64,000 nt of DNA from an uncultured Aquimarina sp. GTDB taxonomy: Bacteria; Bacteroidota; Bacteroidia; Flavobacteriales; Flavobacteriaceae. Where the stretch lies: the NCBI RefSeq assembly GCF_947495315.1, contig NZ_CANLYD010000007.1:186001-250000 (forward strand), given 5' to 3'. Under the pieces are notes generated by a model. It was not told where the DNA came from, searched no databases, and saw only the letters and a program-made list of their open reading frames with translations. Of the stretch, positions 27,505 to 35,799 are shown in pieces (the first letter of the stretch is position 1; each line of letters opens with the position of its first letter). A program made the position numbers and the translations under genes.

Positions 27505-29556
27505 ATGTCATTTAAGGTTACCAAAACTTGTCGTATTCTAATTTTATTACACCTTTTTGCTATTACCTCTGCACTTTCACAAAAAAGCGGATGGACTTTA
27601 TCTACAACTGAGAATCAAAATTATACCGGTATTGTAACCGCTAATGGAAGAATTGGTATTCTCCCATCTTCCAATATTTTGGAAACTGATAAAATCATTC
27701 TAAACAATGTTTATGATAAAGAATCTCCTCTTGGTGTTAGCAGGATACTTTTAGGAATGAACTTCGGAAATCTTGATCTATATATAAACAACGTTAAGTT
27801 AAGAAATGAAAATATCAGTAATTGGAAACAGACGTTGAATATGAAAGAAGCCAGTTTCACAACAACATTCAGCTATAATTCCATTGCAGAAATTTCATAT
27901 ACTATATATGCGCTTCGAAATGTACCTTATTCTGGATATATTGATTTCGAAATAAAGACCTCTAAGGACATTGACCTTAAAGTCGTGGGGAAAATTCAAA
28001 CTCCAGAAGAATACCTTACCCCATTGAGTACTTTTAGAACATTAAAAGATGCAGAAACAACAATGCCAATTCTCCAAACAGTTGCAAAAAGTAGATTAGG
28101 TAAACATACAGTTGGCACATCAGCTACTTTTATATGGCACGATATTAATTCTGGAAAAGAAAATCAACGTCCCAAACTAACGCACCACAAAATTTCGGAG
28201 TATAACAATCATTTATCTTTTGAAAAAAAAGTAAAAAAAGGGGAGCACTATAAATTTGCTTGGACTGCTGCCCAATGTTCTACTCAGGATTTTTTTGATC
28301 CCCAAAACGAAAGCGAGCGTTTTGTTATTTTCAACTTACTTACTCCAAGAAATGACTTATTAAATCAACATAAAGGTTTATGGAAAAACCTTTGGAAAGG
28401 GGACATCATTATAGATGGAGACCTTCAATCTCAATTGGATATAAGATTGGCATTATATCATCTTTATGCATTCTCAAGAGGAGATTCTAATCTTAGTATT
28501 GCGCCAATGGGTTTAAGCTCACAAGGTTATAACGGACATATTTTCTGGGATACTGAGTTATGGATGTATCCTCCATTATTAGTATTGAATCAGGATATTG
28601 CTCGCTCTCTAGTTAACTACAGATCAGATAGACTTGATGTAGCAAAAAGAAAAGCTATTAATTTTGGATATAAAGGAGCCATGTTTCCTTGGGAAAGTGA
28701 TGACACAGGAGAAGAAGCAACCCCTCCTTGGGCATTAACAGGAACTTTTGAACATCACATAACCGCAGATGTAGGTATCGCCTTCTGGAATTATTATAGA
28801 GTGACTAAAGATAAAAAATGGCTTCAAGAGCGTGGTTACCCTTTATTAAAAGAAGTGGCAGATTACTGGGTAAGTCGGACTACAAAAAACTCTGATGGAT
28901 CATATTCTATTAAAAACGTAGTAGGAGCTAACGAATTTGCATCTAACATTGATGACAATGCTTTTACTAATGGATCAGCCATCACCTGTTTAAGATATGC
29001 ATCTCTTGCAGCAAAAGAAATTGGACTTATACCACATAAAATATGGAAAGAAGTTGCCGAAAAAATTGTCATTCATAAGTTTGATGATGGCACTACTAAA
29101 GAGCATAGTACATATAATGGAGATCGAATCAAACAAGCAGATGTAAATTTATTAGCTTATCCTTTGGATATCATCTCTGATCGGGAAACAATACTTAAAG
29201 ATTTATCTTATTATGAATCTAAACTCGCTGAAGAAGGTCCTGCGATGGCGCAAAGCGTATTTGCAGTTATTTATGCTAGACTAGGAGATGCCGAAAATTC
29301 TTTCAGACTTTTTAAAAGGAGTTATGAACCTAACAAGAGACCTCCTTTTGGAGCACTTGCCGAAGCCGCAACAAGTAACAACCCCTATTTTGCAACAGGA
29401 GCCGGAGGCATGTTACAGGCAGTAATTTTTGGATTTGCAGGATTGTACATTACTGATGATGGTATTATTCAAAAAAATCCAATTCTACCATCAGGCTGGA
29501 AAAAGTTAACCATTACGGGAGTGGGACCTGAAATGAAAACCTTTGTAATTGAATAA
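27505..29556 (+). CDS. Secreted GH65-family glycoside hydrolase
   Basis: About 683 residues from the Met chosen here, which begins a standard signal peptide (RILILLHLFAITSALSQ); an upstream ATG at 27463 would add 14 residues. The (alpha/alpha)6 GH65 core is recognisable by GHIFWDTELWMYPPLLVLN, the catalytic-acid region NVVGANEFASNIDDNAFTN (general acid Glu is residue 491 counted from 27463), KQADVNLLAYPLD, and YFATGAGGMLQAVIFGFAGL. GH65 contains phosphorylases and hydrolases acting on alpha-linked glucobioses. A secreted Flavobacterium johnsoniae member (FjGH65A) is a kojibiose (alpha-1,2) hydrolase, so alpha-1,2- or alpha-1,3-glucosidase is likely. It is preceded by a LacI operator and converges with the second lacI gene with only 2 bp between stops. 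Confidence 0.85.
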   Translation: MSFKVTKTCRILILLHLFAITSALSQKSGWTLSTTENQNYTGIVTANGRIGILPSSNILETDKIILNNVYDKESPLGVSRILLGMNFGNLDLYINNVKLRNENISNWKQTLNMKEASFTTTFSYNSIAEISYTIYALRNVPYSGYIDFEIKTSKDIDLKVVGKIQTPEEYLTPLSTFRTLKDAETTMPILQTVAKSRLGKHTVGTSATFIWHDINSGKENQRPKLTHHKISEYNNHLSFEKKVKKGEHYKFAWTAAQCSTQDFFDPQNESERFVIFNLLTPRNDLLNQHKGLWKNLWKGDIIIDGDLQSQLDIRLALYHLYAFSRGDSNLSIAPMGLSSQGYNGHIFWDTELWMYPPLLVLNQDIARSLVNYRSDRLDVAKRKAINFGYKGAMFPWESDDTGEEATPPWALTGTFEHHITADVGIAFWNYYRVTKDKKWLQERGYPLLKEVADYWVSRTTKNSDGSYSIKNVVGANEFASNIDDNAFTNGSAITCLRYASLAAKEIGLIPHKIWKEVAEKIVIHKFDDGTTKEHSTYNGDRIKQADVNLLAYPLDIISDRETILKDLSYYESKLAEEGPAMAQSVFAVIYARLGDAENSFRLFKRSYEPNKRPPFGALAEAATSNNPYFATGAGGMLQAVIFGFAGLYITDDGIIQKNPILPSGWKKLTITGVGPEMKTFVIE

Positions 29557-29558
29557 GA

Positions 29559-30572
29559 TCAATTTGTGGAATCTCTAAGTATTAAAGAAGTTTTTACAAT
29601 CTCAGTTTTTGTTTGATAATTATTCTCTGATGCATTAGATAATCGATCAAGCAACATTTTTGCTGCTTTTGAACCTAAGTCTTCTGCATGTTGCGATACT
29701 GTTGTTAATTTAGGATAAGAGTGTTTTGACAATAAACCATCTGTAAAGCCAATTACTGAAATCTCTTTCGGTATACTATATCCCAATTTATTAGCCATAT
29801 TTATTGCTATCGCCGCTGCAGTCTCATCCAATCCAAGTACTGCATCTATTTCATTATTCTTAAGAAATGATTCTATTTCATTTTCTTCGGTCTCTACATT
29901 ATTTATAGGCAATTGTATCAATGACACCTCATCGTGTAATGAAACTTCTTCTAGAGCACCCTCTAACCTTAATTTGCCTACACTAAGATCAAAAATGGTA
30001 GAAATCACTGCAATTTTATTACATCCAGTTTTTATCAAATGTTGGATAGCTGTTTTTGATGCATGTTTATCATCAACAATTACTTTATCACAATCTATTT
30101 CTCCGCTTACCCTATCAAACATGATCAAAGGAACATTGTCTCTTTTTAGATCTTTAAAGTGATCTAGCTTATTAAGCATTTGCGTCTCTTTACTCAACGC
30201 TAATATAAATCCATCTACACTGCTATAATTAAGCATTTCTACATACTCCACCTCCTTTTCATAAGACTCATTGGTTATACAGGTTACAATTTTATACCCA
30301 TTTTTAGAAGCTTCCTGTTCAATACCATATAACACTTTTGCATAAAAATGATTTAGAATTTCCGGTAATAAAACTCCTATAGTATTTGTCTTATTGCTTT
30401 TTAAACTTACGGCTAATGCGTTAGGTTTATAATTATAAAAATTAGCTAATTCGTGAACTCTATTAATGGTTTTCTGACTTATTTCCGAATCATTCTTTAA
30501 TGATTTAGAAACTGTAGAAATGGATAGGTTCAATTCTTTGGCAAGCTGTTTTAGGGTAACCTTTTTCCTCAT
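29559..30572 (-). CDS. Second LacI-family transcriptional regulator
   Basis: A 337-residue protein. Helix-turn-helix and hinge: VTLKQLAKELNLSISTVSKS and ANFYNYKPNALAVSL. The effector-binding domain has TNTIGVLLPEILNHFYAKV, VDGFILALS, IDCDKVIVDDKHASKTA, and ISVIGFTDG. It is a distinct paralogue rather than a duplicate of the plus-strand lacI. It follows the propeller/LuxR regulator gene by 21 bp on the same strand, so it is probably co-transcribed with it and perhaps with the two GH3 genes. Its targets are unknown; no matching operator is evident upstream of susC or the GH3 operon. Confidence 0.92.
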   Translation of the reverse strand: MRKKVTLKQLAKELNLSISTVSKSLKNDSEISQKTINRVHELANFYNYKPNALAVSLKSNKTNTIGVLLPEILNHFYAKVLYGIEQEASKNGYKIVTCITNESYEKEVEYVEMLNYSSVDGFILALSKETQMLNKLDHFKDLKRDNVPLIMFDRVSGEIDCDKVIVDDKHASKTAIQHLIKTGCNKIAVISTIFDLSVGKLRLEGALEEVSLHDEVSLIQLPINNVETEENEIESFLKNNEIDAVLGLDETAAAIAINMANKLGYSIPKEISVIGFTDGLLSKHSYPKLTTVSQHAEDLGSKAAKMLLDRLSNASENNYQTKTEIVKTSLILRDSTN

Positions 30573-30593
30573 GACCTTACTATTAGAAATTTC

Positions 30594-33386
30594 TTATTTT
30601 AGACTTATAAGAATATTAGTCAAATTATCTTTGGAGCCTAAATTAAGCTTTTTTCTTAATCTATGCCTGCTAACATCCACACTTTGTGAACTTATTCCTA
30701 ATAGTGGAGCAATTTCTTTTGAAGAAAGATTCATTTTAAGGTATGCACATAACCTTAAATCCTTGGAAGTTAGGTTAGGGTAATTTTTAGAAAGTTTTTC
30801 ATAAAACTCCTGATGTGACTTATCAAAATTAATTTCAAACAACTTACTTTCTTTATCTGTAATATAATAATCCACCAATCTTACCAATTCATTATAGCTA
30901 TTAGTGGGCAGTTTCTGAGGAGAAGAACTTTGTACTTTGACAATTTTATCCTTTATTTTCTTGAGAATCTTATTTTTATTTAGGTTAACATAAGCAATCT
31001 GAGTAAGCTCTCTGCTTTTTGCCTTTATCTCATCCTGTAATTTGGAATTATTTAACTCAATAATTTTATGTTCCTGTTCTAATTTCTGAGCTCTATGCTC
31101 TTCTTCCTGTTTTTGAAGTTTTTCTGCTTTCTGTTCTAACAAAATTCGTTCTTGCTTCTTCATTTTATATCGATTAATTCCGATTATCGAAATAATCAAC
31201 AATAACAATAGTAGCAGATACAAAACATACGCCCAATGTGTTCTGTAAATAGGAGGTTTTATGCTGAAATCAAAAGTACTTTCTCTAAAATCACCATTGT
31301 ATTTAGCTCTTATTTTAAACGTATATTCTCCTTCTTTAAGATTAAACAAGGTTTGCTCCGTTGCTGTAGTTTTCTTACTCCATTCCTTGTTATTTAAACG
31401 GGTTTGATATGCTATTTCCTGACCATATATAGGTAGCGCATAATTAATCTTAAGATCATTATCTGAAAATGGTATTTCCGAATCAAAAACATATGATTTG
31501 CCACTATTCACCGAAACGAAATTCCTGATTAACACATCACTTCCAATATTTCTATTCATTGTCTTTCTACCTTTAGAATACATAGCATAACCATTAAAAA
31601 CAGGAATGATTTTATTCTCTTTATTCAATGAAAAAACATTAAGAACATCTGGTATTAACTGGTCTTTTAGTTCGGGCAGCGCTGTAAGACCGTTTTTGTC
31701 CTCTACCACTACTTTATCATTATCTACAAACCAGGTTTCATTTTCTTTTTTAAGTATTCTGGGAGCATATCCTCGATTTAAACCGATTTCAGACTTTGTA
31801 AAAGTATTTTCATTGCTAGAATAAGTATAAGAATGAAAATTTGACGTTATGACAATCTTATTTTCAACCTTTGAAAGCGATACTCTTTTTCCGTCAAAAT
31901 CACTTACTGGATAAAACGCAAGGTTTTTTAATTCTTTACTATCATAATCCAAACGATACTTAAACACACCATCAGTTCCCAGAGCCACCCAAAGATTGTT
32001 TTCTTCATCAACTTCCAAATATCTCCCTGATTTTTCAAAACCTTTTAATTTATATCCTTCCCATTCATTTCCATTTCTTTGGTACAAGGAGATTCCGTTA
32101 TAATTTCCAGAAACGATGACATCATTCTGTCCTGGCACTTCATATTTTCGAAAATTCCAAGCACCCAAATCTTCTCCCATTCTTGTTAAAACCTTTCCAT
32201 TTAAAGCATAAGCACCTTTATCGTGTCCAACATAAATTTCGTTTTCAACTCTTTCTATATTCCAGACCTGTCCATTAAGTAACAATTCTAAAACATCATT
32301 AGAATTTCCGGAGATATCATAATTATCTGAAACATATAGTCCCTGATTGGTTCCTAAATACGTCAGATTTTGTTCTTTAACTACAGCATAAGTGGACCCT
32401 AGGTCTCCATAATAATCATAATAATAAGTAAGAGGAGAATTCAATTTTACATAATCTACTCCGTAGTCTAACGCAAGCCAAAGGTTATCTTCATAATCTT
32501 GATATATAGAGAGTATTGTATTATTTTGTAACCCATTTCGTTTATTGATATTATCCGTTTCTCCTGTCTTAAGATCTATGATATATAAGCCATTAGAAAC
32601 TGTTCCAAGTGCTATTCTGTTGTCACTAAGTTTTAGAAAAGAAAAGATCTGGGCTTTCTCTACTTCATCAGACATTGAAAAATTAAGAGGAACCAGACTA
32701 TCTCCAATAAGTCTATATACTCCCTTAGTATCTGTAATAATGATTAGATCTTCATTAACCTTTGTAACTCCAATAACATTCTCATTTAAATTAGAATCGC
32801 TAATCACTGGGATCAGGTTAGTTTCCTGTAATCTAAAAACACCATACTTAAGATCATTTACATATATTTGATCATCTACCTTGTAACTCCATTTAAAGCG
32901 ATAAGGAGCTGGAATTTTAGTAATGATATTATCTTGATTAACATATAAATTCCTGAAGGTTTGAAAAATGATCTCATTATTAATAAAATGAGTTCTCCAA
33001 TATTCCTCTATATCTGCTACAACGTCTTTCTTACTATTCCTTAATGGCTGCAAATCATAGTTATTATAGCCATTTTTAATTAACATACCATGATGCCCGT
33101 CTGCGCCAAAATAAATTGTATCCTTATTCTTAACAAATAGACTTCTATTGACCATTTCCGAATTAGTAGCTACAGAAGACCAATCAGTCCCATCAAATAT
33201 CAAAACTTGATGCCCATTAGCAATATAAATTAAACCATTCTCATCCTGTTGAATATTCCAAGACTGAGCATTAAACCCCATATTTTTAGTATCATAATGG
33301 GTAATTTTAGGAAGTGTCTTATTCTTTATAGATTGGGAATAAACCGAAAAAGACAAACAACAAAGTATAATAAAAAAACGATACAT
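30594..33386 (-). CDS. Beta-propeller/Y_Y_Y membrane regulator with LuxR-type HTH
   Basis: A 930-residue one-protein sensor-regulator of the SusR-like type. A signal peptide is followed by two-component-regulator propeller repeats (NGLQNNTILSIYQDYEDNLWLALDYG-like), a Y_Y_Y domain (about 655-720, ending EGEYTFKIRAKYNG), a single membrane helix (about 735-755, YLLLLLLIISIIGI), a Glu/Lys coiled coil, and a C-terminal LuxR/GerE HTH (LTSKDLRLCAYLKMNLSSKE, SVDVSRHRLRKKLNLG). There is no histidine kinase domain, so the signal passes directly from a periplasmic glycan to a DNA-binding tail. It sits 136 bp after the GH3 pair and likely activates the neighbouring utilisation genes. Confidence 0.9.
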   Translation of the reverse strand: MYRFFIILCCLSFSVYSQSIKNKTLPKITHYDTKNMGFNAQSWNIQQDENGLIYIANGHQVLIFDGTDWSSVATNSEMVNRSLFVKNKDTIYFGADGHHGMLIKNGYNNYDLQPLRNSKKDVVADIEEYWRTHFINNEIIFQTFRNLYVNQDNIITKIPAPYRFKWSYKVDDQIYVNDLKYGVFRLQETNLIPVISDSNLNENVIGVTKVNEDLIIITDTKGVYRLIGDSLVPLNFSMSDEVEKAQIFSFLKLSDNRIALGTVSNGLYIIDLKTGETDNINKRNGLQNNTILSIYQDYEDNLWLALDYGVDYVKLNSPLTYYYDYYGDLGSTYAVVKEQNLTYLGTNQGLYVSDNYDISGNSNDVLELLLNGQVWNIERVENEIYVGHDKGAYALNGKVLTRMGEDLGAWNFRKYEVPGQNDVIVSGNYNGISLYQRNGNEWEGYKLKGFEKSGRYLEVDEENNLWVALGTDGVFKYRLDYDSKELKNLAFYPVSDFDGKRVSLSKVENKIVITSNFHSYTYSSNENTFTKSEIGLNRGYAPRILKKENETWFVDNDKVVVEDKNGLTALPELKDQLIPDVLNVFSLNKENKIIPVFNGYAMYSKGRKTMNRNIGSDVLIRNFVSVNSGKSYVFDSEIPFSDNDLKINYALPIYGQEIAYQTRLNNKEWSKKTTATEQTLFNLKEGEYTFKIRAKYNGDFRESTFDFSIKPPIYRTHWAYVLYLLLLLLLIISIIGINRYKMKKQERILLEQKAEKLQKQEEEHRAQKLEQEHKIIELNNSKLQDEIKAKSRELTQIAYVNLNKNKILKKIKDKIVKVQSSSPQKLPTNSYNELVRLVDYYITDKESKLFEINFDKSHQEFYEKLSKNYPNLTSKDLRLCAYLKMNLSSKEIAPLLGISSQSVDVSRHRLRKKLNLGSKDNLTNILISLK

Positions 33387-33415
33387 TAGATGAGTTTTTA
33401 CATAAGTAAGCTTAT

Positions 33416-33451
33416 CAAATATACCATTAAAATCTTAACACATTTCACAAA
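33416..33451 (-). promoter_or_regulatory. Possible promoter of the propeller regulator
   Basis: On the minus strand a TATATTTG box (33416-33423) lies 29 bp before the ATG, with an upstream TTTG (33448-33451) 24 bp away. The -7 box is perfect, but the spacing is a few bases longer than usual. Confidence 0.35.
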
Positions 33452-33522
33452 CCACTTGTTTATAAAACATTAATAAGTCATCAATGTTGATCCACTAAAA
33501 GATAGATACTAAATCTAGATAA

Positions 33523-35799
33523 TTATTTAAGCTTAATTTTTTTCTTTAAATCTCTGATTCTAATTTCGAAATCACCTGGTTCCGCAACTGTTTCTAAATT
33601 TTCATTAACAAAGGATAATTCATCTTTCGTGATTGTAAATGATACTTTTTTAGATTCTCCTTTATCTAATGTAATCTTATCATACCCTTTCAGCGCACGA
33701 ACTTCTGGTGTAATACTAGCATACAGATCACTTATAAAAAGTAACACAGTTTCTTTTCCTTTTCTACTTCCGGTATTAGTAACATTTACAGAAACTTCAA
33801 TTGAGCCATCCTGATTCATTTCTTTAGAACTAATTGATAAATCAGCATATTCAAAACTAGTGTACGATAATCCATCTCCAAATTCATATTGCTGATCGTA
33901 GTCAGAATCATAATAATTAGGTACAGAAATGTTATCCGAGTGTTTATGATTATAATTTACAAACGCATGTGGATGTTTCGGATAATTTATAGGCAATCTT
34001 CCTGATGGATTCTCTATCCCAAATAATAAATCTGTTAAAGCATCTGCTCCATAATTACCGGGTAAGTACCCCATAAAAACTGCATCAACCAACGGTTCTA
34101 TTTCATTAAAAATAATTGGTCTTCCTTCTAATAAAACAAGTATTATTTTTTTTCCAGTTTTAGATAGCGCTTTGGCCAAATCGATTTGATCCTTTGGCAT
34201 TAGTATAGAATTTGTATTTCCTGGGGTTTCTGTGTATGAATTTTCGCCTAGGCATAATAATATTACATCACTTTGTTTTGCAGCTTTCACTGCTTCATTA
34301 ATATTATTTTCACCTTCAAAAGAAACTCCTTGTATAAATGTAGCATTACCTGAATTCGTAAAAGTCTCAGCTATTGTATTTTTATCTTTTGCATAATTAT
34401 CAGCCTCGCTACCCTGCCAATTATAAGACCAACCTCCGTTAAGTGATCTCATAGTGTTAGCAGTTGGACCTGTTACTAATATTTTAGCACCCTTTTCTAG
34501 AGGAAGAATATTATTCTTATTTTTTAATAATGTAAAAGATTCTACTGCTGCTTTTTTACTAACCTCAGCAAACTTATCAGATCCAAAATCAGGATAATCC
34601 TTTGGATCAGTAACGGGATTCTCAAACAACCCTAATTGCATCTTAACTTTTAATATTCTAGAAACTGCATCATTAATCCTTTCCTCAGAAACACTTCCTT
34701 CTTTCACTAATTCAACAAGTAATTCTGAAAACTCAAAATCATGTGGCACCATACTCATATCTATTCCCGCATTAACAGACATTTTAATTGCGTCTTTGAT
34801 AGTTTCGGCTACTTTGTGTCTAGTATGCAGATAATTGATATCTGCCCAATCTGTAACAGCAATACCATCAAAACCTAATTCACCTCTTAACACATCTGTT
34901 AGTAAAAACTTACTAGCATGTACCGGAACGCCATTAATTTCGCCAGAATTAATCATTAAGGTTACAGATCCTGCATCTACTGCTTCTTTAAATGCGGGTA
35001 AAAAATACTGTCTCAATTCTCTCTCTGGTATCCATGCAGGTGTACGATCTTTACCAGAAAGTGGAACGCTATATCCCAAATAATGCTTCATACAGGAAGC
35101 AACTGTATTTGGATCTCCCAATGTTCCCTGATACCCTTCTATCATTGCGACACCCATAGTTTTTCCTAAATACACATCCTCTCCAAATGTTTCCCATAAT
35201 CTTGGCCATAACGGATTTCTCCCTAAACCTAAAACAGGAGAAAAATTCCAGGGAATCGAAGAAGCTCTGGTTTCATAAGCCGATATTTTTGCTGCTTCTT
35301 TAACCAAATCTTTATTAAAAGTTGCCGCCAATCCTATTTGTTGCGGAAATAATGTGGCTCCGATTGTGTAGTTTACTCCGTGAATAGCGTCAATCCCATA
35401 AATAATTGGAATCTGTCTTGGCGTTTTTGCAGCCTCATCTTGGAAGGTTTTAATCGTTTTATACCAATCTTGCCTTGATAAAGGTACTCCTGGAGTGTTA
35501 AGTATTGAACCAACCTTATACGTATGAATAGCTTTATAAACCAATGCAGAGTCCAACTTGTAAGGCTGTGATGAACTATATTGATTATCGCCTTTTGTTA
35601 CAACATCAAGCGTAATCTGTGTCATCTGACCAACCTTTTCTTCTAAAGTCATTTTAGAAAGTAAGCTTGCTACTTCATTATCTAATTCTGTACTTTTAAT
35701 TGGTTTTTCTGACATCGATTTTCCATCCTCTTTATTTGATTCTGAATTACAACTTACGACAATTAGAACCAATAATATTATATATAGTTTTTGCATCAT
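33523..35799 (-). CDS. GH3 beta-glucosidase lipoprotein
   Basis: A 758-residue lipoprotein (LIVVSCN, Cys17) of glycoside hydrolase family 3. The N-terminal TIM barrel carries the nucleophile D317 in GIAVTDW. The second alpha/beta domain begins near AVESFTLLKNKNNILPL. A fibronectin-III-like C-terminal domain (SVNVTNTGSRKGKETVLLF) completes the layout. The motif pattern around RNPLWPRLWETFGEDVYL is that of exo-acting beta-glucosidases and 1,3/1,4-glucan exohydrolases. Its ATG directly abuts the stop of the other GH3 gene (0 bp), so the two are co-translated. Lipidation suggests tethering to a membrane, in contrast to its neighbour. Confidence 0.92.
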   Translation of the reverse strand: MMQKLYIILLVLIVVSCNSESNKEDGKSMSEKPIKSTELDNEVASLLSKMTLEEKVGQMTQITLDVVTKGDNQYSSSQPYKLDSALVYKAIHTYKVGSILNTPGVPLSRQDWYKTIKTFQDEAAKTPRQIPIIYGIDAIHGVNYTIGATLFPQQIGLAATFNKDLVKEAAKISAYETRASSIPWNFSPVLGLGRNPLWPRLWETFGEDVYLGKTMGVAMIEGYQGTLGDPNTVASCMKHYLGYSVPLSGKDRTPAWIPERELRQYFLPAFKEAVDAGSVTLMINSGEINGVPVHASKFLLTDVLRGELGFDGIAVTDWADINYLHTRHKVAETIKDAIKMSVNAGIDMSMVPHDFEFSELLVELVKEGSVSEERINDAVSRILKVKMQLGLFENPVTDPKDYPDFGSDKFAEVSKKAAVESFTLLKNKNNILPLEKGAKILVTGPTANTMRSLNGGWSYNWQGSEADNYAKDKNTIAETFTNSGNATFIQGVSFEGENNINEAVKAAKQSDVILLCLGENSYTETPGNTNSILMPKDQIDLAKALSKTGKKIILVLLEGRPIIFNEIEPLVDAVFMGYLPGNYGADALTDLLFGIENPSGRLPINYPKHPHAFVNYNHKHSDNISVPNYYDSDYDQQYEFGDGLSYTSFEYADLSISSKEMNQDGSIEVSVNVTNTGSRKGKETVLLFISDLYASITPEVRALKGYDKITLDKGESKKVSFTITKDELSFVNENLETVAEPGDFEIRIRDLKKKIKLK